A stretch of DNA of 64,000 bases from positions 2,728,001 through 2,792,000 of the forward strand of contig NZ_CP071793.1 of assembly GCF_017498545.1 (NCBI RefSeq). Direction: 5' to 3'. Of this stretch, positions 10,194 through 18,897 are shown piece after piece. This DNA comes from Sulfidibacter corallicola. GTDB taxonomy: Bacteria; Acidobacteriota; Holophagae; Acanthopleuribacterales; Acanthopleuribacteraceae. Positions within the stretch are counted from its first letter, which is position 1. Every line of letters starts with the position of its first letter. A program made the translations under genes and the position numbers. The notes beneath the pieces are model-generated. The model was not told the origin of the DNA and made no database searches. It was given only the letters and a program-made list of their open reading frames with translations.

Positions 10194-12781
10194 AGATGTC
10201 ATTTCGTTTTGTGTCGATTCCTTTTGCAGCTCTTCTGTGGGTCACGACCGCCCCGTGTCAGGATCGCCTCTTCTACATGGTGGAAGATCGCGACAATGCG
10301 CGAGTCCTCCTGCGCGGCACCAGTGATCAACGGGGCATTCCATCGGGAGAGCTGATTCTCGGGGTACTGACGCAATACCGGCTCTGGCTTTACGATCCGA
10401 TCACCACGCAGATCGGCACGGTCCAGTTCAGAAGCGGCGCCAGCGGCAGTGCCCTGCTGATTCCGCCAGTCAATTTTCGTCAGGCCCTGACGCGCGATAC
10501 GGATCTCGACGGTCTCCACGATGAGGGCGAACTGGTGGTGGGCACCTCCGCCACCGACCCCGACAGCGATAACGACGGCCTTCTGGACGGAGCCGAACTG
10601 GCGCAAGGCCTGAACCCGCTCGACGGGTTCGTGGCCCAGACGGGCGTGATCGCCTCGGCGGATCTGGACGGCAACGCCGTGGACATCAGCGCCTTCGATG
10701 ATGTGGCGGTCGTGGCTCTGGAAGAACAGGGCATCGCGATATTTAATATTTTCAACGCCATGGCCCCGGTCTTGATCGGCAGCCTCGACACACCCGGCAA
10801 GGCTTCGGCGGTGCATCATTCCGGTGGGAATGTGGTGGCCGTGGCCGATGGCGAAGCGGGTTTGGCCGTCGTGACGATGGATGATCCGCCCAACGCGGCC
10901 ATTTCCCACACCGTGACGCCTGCCGAATTGGGCGCATCGCCCGTGGCAGTGGTGACCTCGAACGGCCTGGCCTATGTGGGCACGAGCCTGAATGTGGTCG
11001 CCGTGGTGGATATGGCCAGCGGCCTGGTGTTGCGGCGGTTGGACCTCCAAAACGGCGACATTCAGGACTTGACGGTGGTCGGAGATTTTCTTTATGTCCT
11101 GCGCGAGGGCAACCTGCACGCGATCAATATTTCGGGGGGTGGTTTTGACCAGACCCATGTCGTCGCCTCGCCGGGCTCCGTCGGGGCAGGTGGTCGACGT
11201 TTGCGCCTGTCCGGCGGAGGCGGTCTGCTGATCGCCAGCCATACTCGCGGCTACAATCTTTTCTCGCTTGACGATCCTGCAACGCCCGTACGTATCGCCG
11301 GCGGCAACACCGCCCAAGCCGGCTGGAAACACATGCTCGCCAACGGCAGTGGATTGGGTGTGGCGGCCGTGGGTACCAACAGCACGGATGGCGGTCCTCA
11401 CGACCTTTCCCTATACGACCTATCCGACCCGTTGCTGTTCGATCAGTTTTTGGCGACCTTCCAAACGCCGGGGATCGCCGAGGCATTGACCCTGTTCAAC
11501 GGCATCGCGTATGTCGCGGACGGCAGCGAGGGTCTGCAGGTGGTCAACTACCTGGCCTTCGACACCGGTACGACCCCGCCTTCGGTGACCCTGACGACAT
11601 CCCCTTCCGGCACCGTCGAGGAGGGGAAGCCGCTCCTGTTGGCGGCGGCGGTCAGCGATGACGTCCAAGTTCGCAATGTAGAGTTCTCGGTCGATGGACA
11701 ACGGGTCGCGACCGATGGCAGCTTTCCCTTCGAGTTCCGGCTCAATGCGCCCCGCTTGGCGACTCAGAGCAGTTTCCAAGTACAGGCTCGGGTTTCCGAC
11801 ACCGGCGGCAATGCCAGCTTCAGCGAGACGCTGACCCTCCAGGTTGGCCCGGATGCGACACCACCAAGCGTCGTCGCCACATCGCCGGCGGCGGGTGAGG
11901 CGATATTCGCCAGGGACACTTTGGCCGTCATTTTCGATGAACCCGTCGATCTCGCCAGTTTCGACGGGGCATGGCAGATTTTCGATGCGGGCCCGGATGG
12001 CCTGCTGGACACGCCCGATGACGTGATGCTGGCACCGGGAACCGTCGCGCTCAGCGAACTGGGAGAGACCGCGGTCATGACCTTGCCTGGCCTGATGCCG
12101 GCCGGTCTCAAGTCGGCTCGTCTGAGTACCGCGATCACCGATACCGCCGGGAACGCCCTGACCGAGGCGTTCGTTTGGCACTTTTTCGTGTTTGAGGAAC
12201 GGACCACCGGCCTCACTGCCGTGTTCTATGATTTGCCCTCCGATCCTCCCGGGTTTGTCGATTCGGGGTTCGCCGGGTTGACCCCTGGCAATTTCGAAGT
12301 GAGGCTGGCGCAGGGGTCGGGTTCCGTCGGCAGCTTCGTCTATCCAAGCGTCAACATGCCGGTGACGCCGTTCGACGGAGATTCCTTCTTTTACGTGGGT
12401 GAGGATGGCGTCCTGGAGGGCACCAGTACGGTCGAAGCACCTGCCGGCGACGATATGGCGGTCCTTCCGCCAGGCGATCTGGGTTTTTACGGCGCGACCT
12501 TTGCGGGTCGTTTGGTGGTGCCGGAGGCCGGCGAGGTCACGTTTACGGTCGGGGTGGACGATGCATTCGACCTGATCGTCAACGGGCAGACGGTGGTCGA
12601 ACACATCGGCACGACCAGTTTCCGAGAATTCAGTGGTGCCGTCACCCTACCGGCGGGCGAGGTGTCGCTCGTGCTTCATTGGGCCAATAGCGCGTTCAGC
12701 GCCAATTTGGTGCTCAGCGCCCAGGGCGGAGGGCTTCCGGGCGGCGTCATCGGTCCCCAATTCCTGCGGCCGCTCGATTGA
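10190..12781 (+). CDS. Secreted TSP3 / beta-propeller / Ig-like / PA14-like protein coupled to RHS gene
   Basis: 863 residues. The ATG at 10190 overlaps the RHS stop (ATGA), with GGAG about 8 nt upstream, so translation is coupled to the RHS gene. A signal peptide (MKMSFRFVSIPFAALLWVT) is followed by calcium-binding thrombospondin type-3 repeats (DTDLDGLHDEGE, DPDSDNDGLLDGAEL, about 103-145). Next comes a beta-propeller-like region of repeated LVIVD-type strands (about 155-460), an Ig-like domain (about 463-545), a Big_5-like domain (about 550-665), and a C-terminal region with VDDAFDLIVNGQTVVEHIG that looks PA14-like. It is an extracellular, probably adhesive or structural protein. Coupling suggests it is made in proportion to the RHS protein and may work with it on the surface. 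The partnership is inferred from the overlap alone. Confidence 0.9.
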   Translation: MKMSFRFVSIPFAALLWVTTAPCQDRLFYMVEDRDNARVLLRGTSDQRGIPSGELILGVLTQYRLWLYDPITTQIGTVQFRSGASGSALLIPPVNFRQALTRDTDLDGLHDEGELVVGTSATDPDSDNDGLLDGAELAQGLNPLDGFVAQTGVIASADLDGNAVDISAFDDVAVVALEEQGIAIFNIFNAMAPVLIGSLDTPGKASAVHHSGGNVVAVADGEAGLAVVTMDDPPNAAISHTVTPAELGASPVAVVTSNGLAYVGTSLNVVAVVDMASGLVLRRLDLQNGDIQDLTVVGDFLYVLREGNLHAINISGGGFDQTHVVASPGSVGAGGRRLRLSGGGGLLIASHTRGYNLFSLDDPATPVRIAGGNTAQAGWKHMLANGSGLGVAAVGTNSTDGGPHDLSLYDLSDPLLFDQFLATFQTPGIAEALTLFNGIAYVADGSEGLQVVNYLAFDTGTTPPSVTLTTSPSGTVEEGKPLLLAAAVSDDVQVRNVEFSVDGQRVATDGSFPFEFRLNAPRLATQSSFQVQARVSDTGGNASFSETLTLQVGPDATPPSVVATSPAAGEAIFARDTLAVIFDEPVDLASFDGAWQIFDAGPDGLLDTPDDVMLAPGTVALSELGETAVMTLPGLMPAGLKSARLSTAITDTAGNALTEAFVWHFFVFEERTTGLTAVFYDLPSDPPGFVDSGFAGLTPGNFEVRLAQGSGSVGSFVYPSVNMPVTPFDGDSFFYVGEDGVLEGTSTVEAPAGDDMAVLPPGDLGFYGATFAGRLVVPEAGEVTFTVGVDDAFDLIVNGQTVVEHIGTTSFREFSGAVTLPAGEVSLVLHWANSAFSANLVLSAQGGGLPGGVIGPQFLRPLD

Positions 12782-12898
12782 GTTGCCGGCAGGGTCAGGA
12801 TCATCCATACATCGGCCTCGAACGCGACGAACCCAGCCCTTCGTTCGCCCGTTCGTGCGGAACTCAGTTGGCGAGCATCGCCGAGGGAAACGTGCGGC

Positions 12899-14959
12899 TC
12901 AGGCGTCGTTCCGGCTGGCTTCGCGCAAGTACTCGGCGCGCAACACCCGTCGCATCACCTTGCCCGACGCCGTGCGCGGCAAAGACACCACCTGGCGCAC
13001 ATCCGCAATCTTGAACAGGGGATTCAAGCGACGCCGAATCGCCTGTTGCATGGCGTCGTGGAGCACCCAGCTATCGCGCGGCTTCTCCGCCGTCACGACG
13101 CAGTACACGATCAACAGGCTCGGGCCACCATCCTTGGGCGGCACGGCGATCGCCGCGGTTTCGTCCACGCCTTCGACCCCTTTCAACACCCGTTCGATCT
13201 CGGCGGAACTGACCTTGATACCGCCGAGATTCATGGTGTCGTCGGCGCGACCCAAAGCTCGATAGTAATCGCCGCCGATGCGCTGGACCTGGTCGCCATG
13301 GCGCCGCAGCGGCTCACCGTCGGGCCCGCTGGGTGCGCCGGCGTAGTAGACCTCGTGGTGGTCCTTGTTCAGCAAGGTCAGGGAAAGCCCGATGGACGGC
13401 GGCACCAGGAAGAGTTCGCCCACATCCGAGGGTTGCTGCCGCTCGTCCAGCAAGTAGAAGGACAAACCGAGGGCCGGCGTGGAGAAGGTAGCCGGCGATG
13501 CGGCCTGAACCCGCGTGCCGGTCAGGTAGCCACCGCCGATTTCGGTGCCGCCGCAGTATTCGACCACAGGCCGGTAATGGGCTTGGGCCATGAGGTACAG
13601 CATGTCGGAAACGTTCGAGCATTCGCCGGTGCTGCTGAAGGTGCGTATCGCCGTCCAATCGAGCCCCGCCACGGCGTCGCCGTTGCGCCAAGCCTTGACG
13701 ATGCTGGGCACGACCCCCAACATGGTGACCTGCGCATCCTGAACGAAACGGCAAAAATCGGTACCGGTGGGCGGGCCGCAATACAGCGCCACGGTGGCGC
13801 GGTTCATGAGGGCCGCGAAAATCAGCCAGGGACCCATCATCCAGCCCAGGTTGGTGGGCCAGCACACCACGTCTCCGGGATGGATGTCGTGATGGAGATG
13901 ACCGTCAACCCCGCATTTGATCGGAGTCGCATGACTCCAGGGAATGGCCTTGGGATCGCCCGTCGTCCCGGAGGAGAACAAGATGTTGGCCAGGTCGGCG
14001 GGCGTGCGGGCCACCGACGCGAATTGGTCGCGCTCGGAGAGGAACCGGTCCCAAGCCAGGTCGTCGGGCCGTAGACCGACCCCGAGATTGTGGCCGCACG
14101 GGAGCACGATGGCACGGGGCGCGTCGGCCGCCTTCACCTTTTCGAACATGGGCAACAGTTTGTCGCCACGGGGGTTGAAATCGGTCGTGAAGATTCCGAC
14201 CGCCTTGGAAATGCGCAGACGGGTGGCGATCTCGTCGGGCGTGAAGCTGTCGGCGATCGATACCGCCACACATCCGGCCTTGAGAATGCCGAGGTAAATG
14301 GCGACCGACTCCGGCGTCATCGCCATGTCGATCGCGATCGCATCGCCCACTTGAAAACCCGCGTCGCCCAGGCCGTTGGCCACGCGGTTACTCAGGCGAT
14401 CGAGGTCGCCGAACCGCCACGTCTCGATGGGGGCCAGTTCGCGACGACGAAAAAGGATCGCGGGGTGGTCGGGCGGGGCGAGAAAGCAACTGTCGGCGAT
14501 GTTCAGTTCGGCGCCGGGAAGCCAGCTCGGCCGCGTCACCCCATCGGTCACATCGACCAGGTCGGACGCGGTTTTCTTGAAGGAAACGCCCAGATCGTCG
14601 ATCATGCGGCGCCAAAAATCGGCGCGGTGCGTCACCGACCACCGGTGAAACGCAGCGTAATCGGGCAGGTCCAGGTCGCGCCGGTGGCGCGTGATGTTGG
14701 CGTGTTCCAGATCAGCGGGTTCGGGAGACCAGGCGGGAAAGGGACCCGAGGCTTCGTCCCAGCGGCTGCGCAGCCATTGGAACACCGTCTCGTGAACGGG
14801 GAACGAGGCGCCCAGACCGATCAGTTCCGTTCGCAACTCACCCCAAAGGGCCACCAGCGACGGATTGTCGGCGGCATCCCGAATGCGCTCGCTCCATCCA
14901 TTCGAAGTCTCCTGATGAATGCCGAGCTCTTTCAGTCGGGACAGAAATTCCGCAGCCAT
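12899..14959 (-). CDS. AMP-forming acyl-CoA ligase, acetoacetyl-CoA synthetase/AAE17-like
   Basis: 686 residues from the ATG at 14959, which has GGAGG 6 nt upstream. The frame is open further upstream, but that part reads as low-quality sequence. The ANL-family signatures are present: FSSGTTGDPKAIPW (phosphate loop), EYCGGTEIGGG (A5), RHGDQV, ALGRADDTMNLGGIKVSS (hinge) and PRTASGKVMRR with the C-terminal catalytic Lys. WPTNLGWMMGPW and MLGVVPSIVKAWR are typical of the acetoacetyl-CoA synthetase and plant AAE17/18 branch. It is the last gene of the tyrosine/homogentisate operon. Homogentisate breakdown ends in fumarate and acetoacetate, so activation of acetoacetate to acetoacetyl-CoA is the likely job. 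The substrate itself is inferred. Confidence 0.85.
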   Translation of the reverse strand: MAAEFLSRLKELGIHQETSNGWSERIRDAADNPSLVALWGELRTELIGLGASFPVHETVFQWLRSRWDEASGPFPAWSPEPADLEHANITRHRRDLDLPDYAAFHRWSVTHRADFWRRMIDDLGVSFKKTASDLVDVTDGVTRPSWLPGAELNIADSCFLAPPDHPAILFRRRELAPIETWRFGDLDRLSNRVANGLGDAGFQVGDAIAIDMAMTPESVAIYLGILKAGCVAVSIADSFTPDEIATRLRISKAVGIFTTDFNPRGDKLLPMFEKVKAADAPRAIVLPCGHNLGVGLRPDDLAWDRFLSERDQFASVARTPADLANILFSSGTTGDPKAIPWSHATPIKCGVDGHLHHDIHPGDVVCWPTNLGWMMGPWLIFAALMNRATVALYCGPPTGTDFCRFVQDAQVTMLGVVPSIVKAWRNGDAVAGLDWTAIRTFSSTGECSNVSDMLYLMAQAHYRPVVEYCGGTEIGGGYLTGTRVQAASPATFSTPALGLSFYLLDERQQPSDVGELFLVPPSIGLSLTLLNKDHHEVYYAGAPSGPDGEPLRRHGDQVQRIGGDYYRALGRADDTMNLGGIKVSSAEIERVLKGVEGVDETAAIAVPPKDGGPSLLIVYCVVTAEKPRDSWVLHDAMQQAIRRRLNPLFKIADVRQVVSLPRTASGKVMRRVLRAEYLREASRNDA

Positions 14960-15104
14960 TGCGAACCTCCAGATGACACCATTTGGGACGACTTCCCGAT
15001 AGCCGGGAGGTAGGAGCCGGGGGGACATGCGGCGACCGCCGTTCCCCGCATCTCGTGAACACGTCGAGGGCAGGAGCCCGCCGGGCGAGGCGGACTCCGT
15101 CAGA

Positions 15105-16259
15105 TCAGCCCAGCCAGGACCGGATGTAGTCCTCGTCCATGATCGGCTGCACCAAGCCATTGACGCGCAGCGGACGGAAGGTATCGACCATGACCGCGTA
15201 CTCGTAGCAATCCTTGACGCCAACCGAGGCTTCGGTTTTCCCGGGTTGGGGACCGTGGGGCACATCGCCGGGGTGCAACGTGATCGAGCCCGACTCGATG
15301 CCCTTTCGACTCATGAAATCACCATCTACATAATACAGCACTTCATCGCTGTCCACGTTCTGGTGATAGTAAGGTGCCGGAACCGCATCCTTGTGGAAAT
15401 CGAACAGGCGCGGCACGAAGTTGCAGACCACCAGGCCGGGCGCCTGGAACACCTGGTGAATCGGCGGCGGCAGGTGAATCTGGCCGACGATCGGCTGGAA
15501 GTCCTTGATGTTGAAGGCCCAGGGATAAAGGTACCCGTCCCAGCCGACGACGTCGAAGGGGTGGTAGGCCATGGTGTAGTCGAACACGCGCTGGCCGGCC
15601 TTGAGCCACAGGCGACATTCTTCCTTGGAATCGATGGGCGCGCGGAAGCGCGGACGGCGGATGTCGCGCTCGCTGAACGGCGCATCCTCGAGCAGTTGCC
15701 CGAACTCGTTGCGATACCGGTTGGGCGTCTCGACGGCGCCGTAGCACTCGGTGATGAAGAACCGGTTGTTCTCGCTGAGGTTTTCGAAGCGGTACATGAC
15801 GCCGCGGGGAATCACCAGGTAATCCCATTGGCGGATGTCCAGCACGCCGTACTCGGTGTGCAGCTCGCCTTCCCCCTCGTGCACGAACAGGATCTCGTCC
15901 GCTTTGCCGTTGCGGTAGAAACTGTCGTCAAGATCGGTGAAGCTGGCGCTGGCCAGGGCGCATTCATCGTTGAAGAGCGTGTATTTGCGGGCGGTCAGGA
16001 TGTCGCCGCCGTGTTCCGCCTTGTGGCTGTAGAAATGCAGCGGGACGCGCGGCGCGTCCTGCCACTCTTCCAGGAAGGTGATCTGGTGTTCGCGGACCTT
16101 GGTCACCACCGGCGGGCGGTGAATGCGGTACAACGTCGAATAGATGCCGCTGAACCCCTTGGTGCCGAACAGTTCTTCCCAATACAGGGATCCGTCTTCC
16201 TTGCGGAAGGTGACGTGTTTCTTCTGGGTCATTTCTCCGAGCTGATGATAGATAGGCAT
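15105..16259 (-). CDS. hmgA: Homogentisate 1,2-dioxygenase
   Basis: 384 residues, the length of the shorter bacterial homogentisate dioxygenase branch (cupin fold, Fe(II)-dependent ring opening to maleylacetoacetate). The N-terminus MPIYHQLGEM and the C-terminal cupin block YYHQNVDSDEVLYY, GSITLHPGDVPHGPQPG carry the expected His and acidic iron ligands. The start has GGGGGA just upstream. It lies 14 bp downstream of hpd in the same operon, as expected for consecutive steps. No maleylacetoacetate isomerase or fumarylacetoacetase gene is present in the window. Confidence 0.9.
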   Translation of the reverse strand: MPIYHQLGEMTQKKHVTFRKEDGSLYWEELFGTKGFSGIYSTLYRIHRPPVVTKVREHQITFLEEWQDAPRVPLHFYSHKAEHGGDILTARKYTLFNDECALASASFTDLDDSFYRNGKADEILFVHEGEGELHTEYGVLDIRQWDYLVIPRGVMYRFENLSENNRFFITECYGAVETPNRYRNEFGQLLEDAPFSERDIRRPRFRAPIDSKEECRLWLKAGQRVFDYTMAYHPFDVVGWDGYLYPWAFNIKDFQPIVGQIHLPPPIHQVFQAPGLVVCNFVPRLFDFHKDAVPAPYYHQNVDSDEVLYYVDGDFMSRKGIESGSITLHPGDVPHGPQPGKTEASVGVKDCYEYAVMVDTFRPLRVNGLVQPIMDEDYIRSWLG

Positions 16260-16273
16260 GTGGTCCCCCTCAT

Positions 16274-17368
16274 TCAGAGATTGCCGCGCTTGGCCTGTTC
16301 GCGCTCGATGGATTCGAAAAGCGACTGGAAATTGTTCTGGCCGAAGCCTTCACAACCCTCGCGCTGGATGAATTCGAAGAACAGGGTCGGGCGATCGCCC
16401 AACGGCTGGGTGAACAACTGCAGCAGGTAGCCTTCTTCGTCGCGATCCACCAGGATGTTGAGGCGCTTCAGATCCTCGATGGCCTCGGAGATGCCCTCGG
16501 CGCGATCGCCGATGACCTCGTAGTAGGAGGCCGGCGTCTCGATGAACTGGACACCGTTGGCTTCCATGGCCTCGATGGCGTTGACGATGTCATCGGTCGC
16601 GATGGCGATGTGTTGGACGCCACCACCGTAGTTCACTTCGAGGAATTCCTCGATCTGGCTTTTCTTGAGGCCCTCGGCCGGTTCGTTGATGGGGAATTTG
16701 ACCTTCGAGTTCTTGGAACGAACGACCTTGGAAACCAGGGCCGAGTACTTGGTGCTGATGTCGCCCTTGTCGAAGTGGACAAAGGTCTCCAGATCCATGG
16801 TGTCCTCGAAGAACTTGGCCCAAACGTTCATTTGACCTTCGCCTACGTTGCCGACGATGTGATCGATATGGCTAAGTCCCACCTTTCTTCCGACGAATTG
16901 CGGTCCTTCGTACGGCATATAGCCAGGAAGGACGGCCGCGTAATCATCTCGATTGACAAAGTTCATCAGCGTGTCGCCGTAGATCTGAATCGAGGCGCTC
17001 ACGAAGGTACCGTGATCGTCTTCGATCTTCTCCACATCGCGAGCCTTGGTGGCACCCTTCTCCACCGCGAAGGCCAGCGCCTCGGCGGGGTCCTTTACGC
17101 GAATGCTGATCTCGCGCACCCCGTCGCCGTGCTTGCTGAGGAAATCGTGTATTTCGTGTTCCGGAACGATCGCCGAAGAAATCGCCATGACGAGGTCGTC
17201 CTGCTTGAGCAGGTAGGACACCCGATCGCGAACGCCCGTTTCGGGGCCCTGGTACCCGACGATGTCGAAACCGAACATGGCCGCGTAGAAAAAGGCGCTG
17301 TGTTTGGCGGTGCCCGAGTAGTAGTGGACGTAGTCAAATCCGTCGATATCTGTTGAAGCGTAACCCAT
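16274..17368 (-). CDS. hpd: 4-hydroxyphenylpyruvate dioxygenase
   Basis: 364 residues. Two vicinal-oxygen-chelate domains are present, with the iron ligands His170 (HIDHIVGNVGEG), His253 (GGGVQHIAIATDD) and Glu332 (TLFFEFIQREG); the C-terminal EGCEGFGQNNFQSLFESIE helix is typical of HPPD. The enzyme converts 4-hydroxyphenylpyruvate, from tyrosine transamination, to homogentisate. GGGAGGG precedes the ATG. It is the first structural gene after the Lrp regulator (11-bp gap) and feeds hmgA directly. Of the genes in this window, this has one of the most secure functional assignments. Confidence 0.97.
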   Translation of the reverse strand: MGYASTDIDGFDYVHYYSGTAKHSAFFYAAMFGFDIVGYQGPETGVRDRVSYLLKQDDLVMAISSAIVPEHEIHDFLSKHGDGVREISIRVKDPAEALAFAVEKGATKARDVEKIEDDHGTFVSASIQIYGDTLMNFVNRDDYAAVLPGYMPYEGPQFVGRKVGLSHIDHIVGNVGEGQMNVWAKFFEDTMDLETFVHFDKGDISTKYSALVSKVVRSKNSKVKFPINEPAEGLKKSQIEEFLEVNYGGGVQHIAIATDDIVNAIEAMEANGVQFIETPASYYEVIGDRAEGISEAIEDLKRLNILVDRDEEGYLLQLFTQPLGDRPTLFFEFIQREGCEGFGQNNFQSLFESIEREQAKRGNL

Positions 17369-17379
17369 GGAAACCCTCC

Positions 17380-17880
17380 CTACTTGTTTTTCTTGGAGTC
17401 ATCGATGCAGAGTTCGGTGGAGTCTTTGACGGTGCTGAGGACGACCCAGGAATGAATGCGATTGATGCCGTCGATTTTTGCCAAATTCTCGATTACGAAT
17501 TGCTTGTAATCTTCCTGATCCTTGACGTTGACTTTTAAAAGGAAATCGATGTCACCCGCGATGTGATGGCATTCCATGACCTCTTCCATCGCCGCCAGTT
17601 TCAGTTCGAATTGGGCCACGTTGGCCAATTCGCTGACATTGAGGTTCAAGGCCACGAACACAAAAAAGTCCTGCTCCAAGAGTTTGGCATCCAAAATGGC
17701 GCGGTAGCCCTTGATGATGCCCGAACGTTCGAGCTTCTTGACCCGTTCCAACATGGGCGGCGCGGAAAGTCCGACTTTGGCCGCTAATTTGGCATTGGTC
17801 ATGCGCCCGTTGACTTGCAAATTACGCAAAATCTGCAAGTCGATATCATCGAGCTTGACTTTTTCCTTGTTGATCGTCAT
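17380..17880 (-). CDS. Lrp/AsnC-family regulator of the tyrosine catabolic operon
   Basis: 166 residues. An N-terminal helix-turn-helix (DDIDLQILRNLQVNGRM..KLAAKVGLSAPPMLERVKKLE, about 10-60) is followed by an RAM/ligand-binding domain (MECHHIAGDIDFLLKVNV). It is the promoter-proximal gene of the hpd-hmgA-ligase operon, with a strong GAGGAG ribosome-binding site. Being inside the operon it controls, with a palindromic site next to the promoter, suggests autoregulation in response to an aromatic amino acid or pathway intermediate. The effector is inferred. Confidence 0.93.
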   Translation of the reverse strand: MTINKEKVKLDDIDLQILRNLQVNGRMTNAKLAAKVGLSAPPMLERVKKLERSGIIKGYRAILDAKLLEQDFFVFVALNLNVSELANVAQFELKLAAMEEVMECHHIAGDIDFLLKVNVKDQEDYKQFVIENLAKIDGINRIHSWVVLSTVKDSTELCIDDSKKNK

Positions 17881-17901
17881 TGGATCACTCCTCTATGCTG
17901 C

Positions 17902-17930
17902 AATATAACGCTGAGGGGCCACTGTGTCAA
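17902..17930 (-). promoter_or_regulatory. Sigma70-type promoter of lrp-hpd-hmgA operon
   Basis: On the minus strand TTGACA (17925-17930) is separated by exactly 17 nt from TATATT (17902-17907). This predicts transcription starting near 17895 with a leader of about 15 nt before the regulator's ATG at 17880. Confidence 0.85.
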
Positions 17931-17945
17931 AACAATATTCTTGTT
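17931..17945. promoter_or_regulatory. Palindromic operator candidate next to the -35 box
   Basis: AACAA-TATTC-TTGTT is a 15-bp inverted repeat directly abutting the -35 hexamer of the operon promoter. Lrp-family proteins bind palindromes of about this size, so it is a candidate autoregulatory site. The assignment is by position only. Confidence 0.55.
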
Positions 17946-18411
17946 CAATGTAAAAACCCATAACTAAATTAGGCAAAGAACAGGAAAAACATTAAAATTC
18001 ACGTCCAACATCCGTTTTGATTACGGTTTCCAGACGCCTCCCGTCGTTCCTTCTCTCACCACAGCGGCGTCGACCCAAACGATCGCACATACCCAACAGC
18101 CTCTTTACAAAAGGTTTACACGCTTCCCCATATCATAGCATTCGGCCATTTCGCCGTTCTCCATTTTTGGGGCGAGCGGGCCTCCCTAGAAACCGTTCAC
18201 TTTTTCTCGGTCGTTACCGAAATCCGTTGGCTGGATAGAGACGAAGGAGTTCCCGGCTCTAAATCTTGAACGCGGCGCCTGCGGCCGCAAGCTCTCTTGC
18301 GAGATTCCGGGTGATCGCCAAAAACGAAGTAAAGAAATTTTCCGATCTCACCGAAAGGCGCAGTAACACAGCAATGGTAGAAAACGCGTCCCTGCGAGGA
18401 GGTTCCAGGTT
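17946..18411. other. Intergenic, no gene seen
   Basis: Divergent region between the Lrp gene (minus) and the receiver gene (plus). Short ORFs here lack support. I see no well-spaced promoter for the receiver gene; TTTACA near 18116 has no matching -10. Confidence 0.45.
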
Positions 18412-18864
18412 ATGAGCCGCAACAGCAACATCAAGGTGCTCATCGTCGACGACAGCCGAACCGAGCGTTTCTATGAAGAAAAAGCGTTGAGTGGATTGGG
18501 ATGTGACGTGGAGACGGCGGTCGACGGCACGGACGCCCTGAAGTTCCTCCTGCAGAAGGGACCGGTCGACCTGATCCTGCTGGACCTGAAAATGCCGCGA
18601 ATGGACGGTCACGAATTTTTGGCCGAGCTGCGAAAAAACTGCGACCTGCGCCATATCAAGGTCATCGTGCTGTCGGCGCAAACGGAAGAGGAAGTGATGC
18701 CCGTCCTCAAGGAGGGCGCCCACGACTACTGGCTGAAAGGTTCGCACGTCGTGGTGCTCAAGTCGAAGGTATCCAACCTGATCTACATGATCCAGCTCGA
18801 AAAGAAGCTGGAGCGCATTCGCGAGATCGCCAAGCTCGTCCTCGACGACGAGGATTGCGAATAA
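18412..18864 (+). CDS. Single-domain response regulator (CheY-like receiver)
   Basis: 150 residues, a receiver domain with no output domain. VLIVDDS supplies the acidic pocket, LILLDLKMPRMDG carries the phospho-acceptor Asp58, VIVLSAQ the switch residue, and HDYWLKG the conserved Lys. A 30-residue helical, charged tail (QLEKKLERIREIAKLVL) follows. GAGGAGG lies upstream of the ATG. The partner kinase is not adjacent; it probably acts by protein contact or phosphorelay. No functional link to the flanking metabolic genes is evident. Confidence 0.92.
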   Translation: MSRNSNIKVLIVDDSRTERFYEEKALSGLGCDVETAVDGTDALKFLLQKGPVDLILLDLKMPRMDGHEFLAELRKNCDLRHIKVIVLSAQTEEEVMPVLKEGAHDYWLKGSHVVVLKSKVSNLIYMIQLEKKLERIREIAKLVLDDEDCE

Positions 18865-18897
18865 TCGGCGATATGACCCACGCCCTTCGTCAGCCGC

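Noticed and set aside
10190..12781. Immunity gene for the RHS protein
   Set aside because: The coupled gene encodes a large exported multidomain protein, unlike small cytoplasmic immunity proteins.
14960..15265. N-terminal extension of the acyl-CoA ligase
   Set aside because: The extension overlaps the end of hmgA, is low in protein-like content, and the ATG at 14959 has a strong GGAGG.
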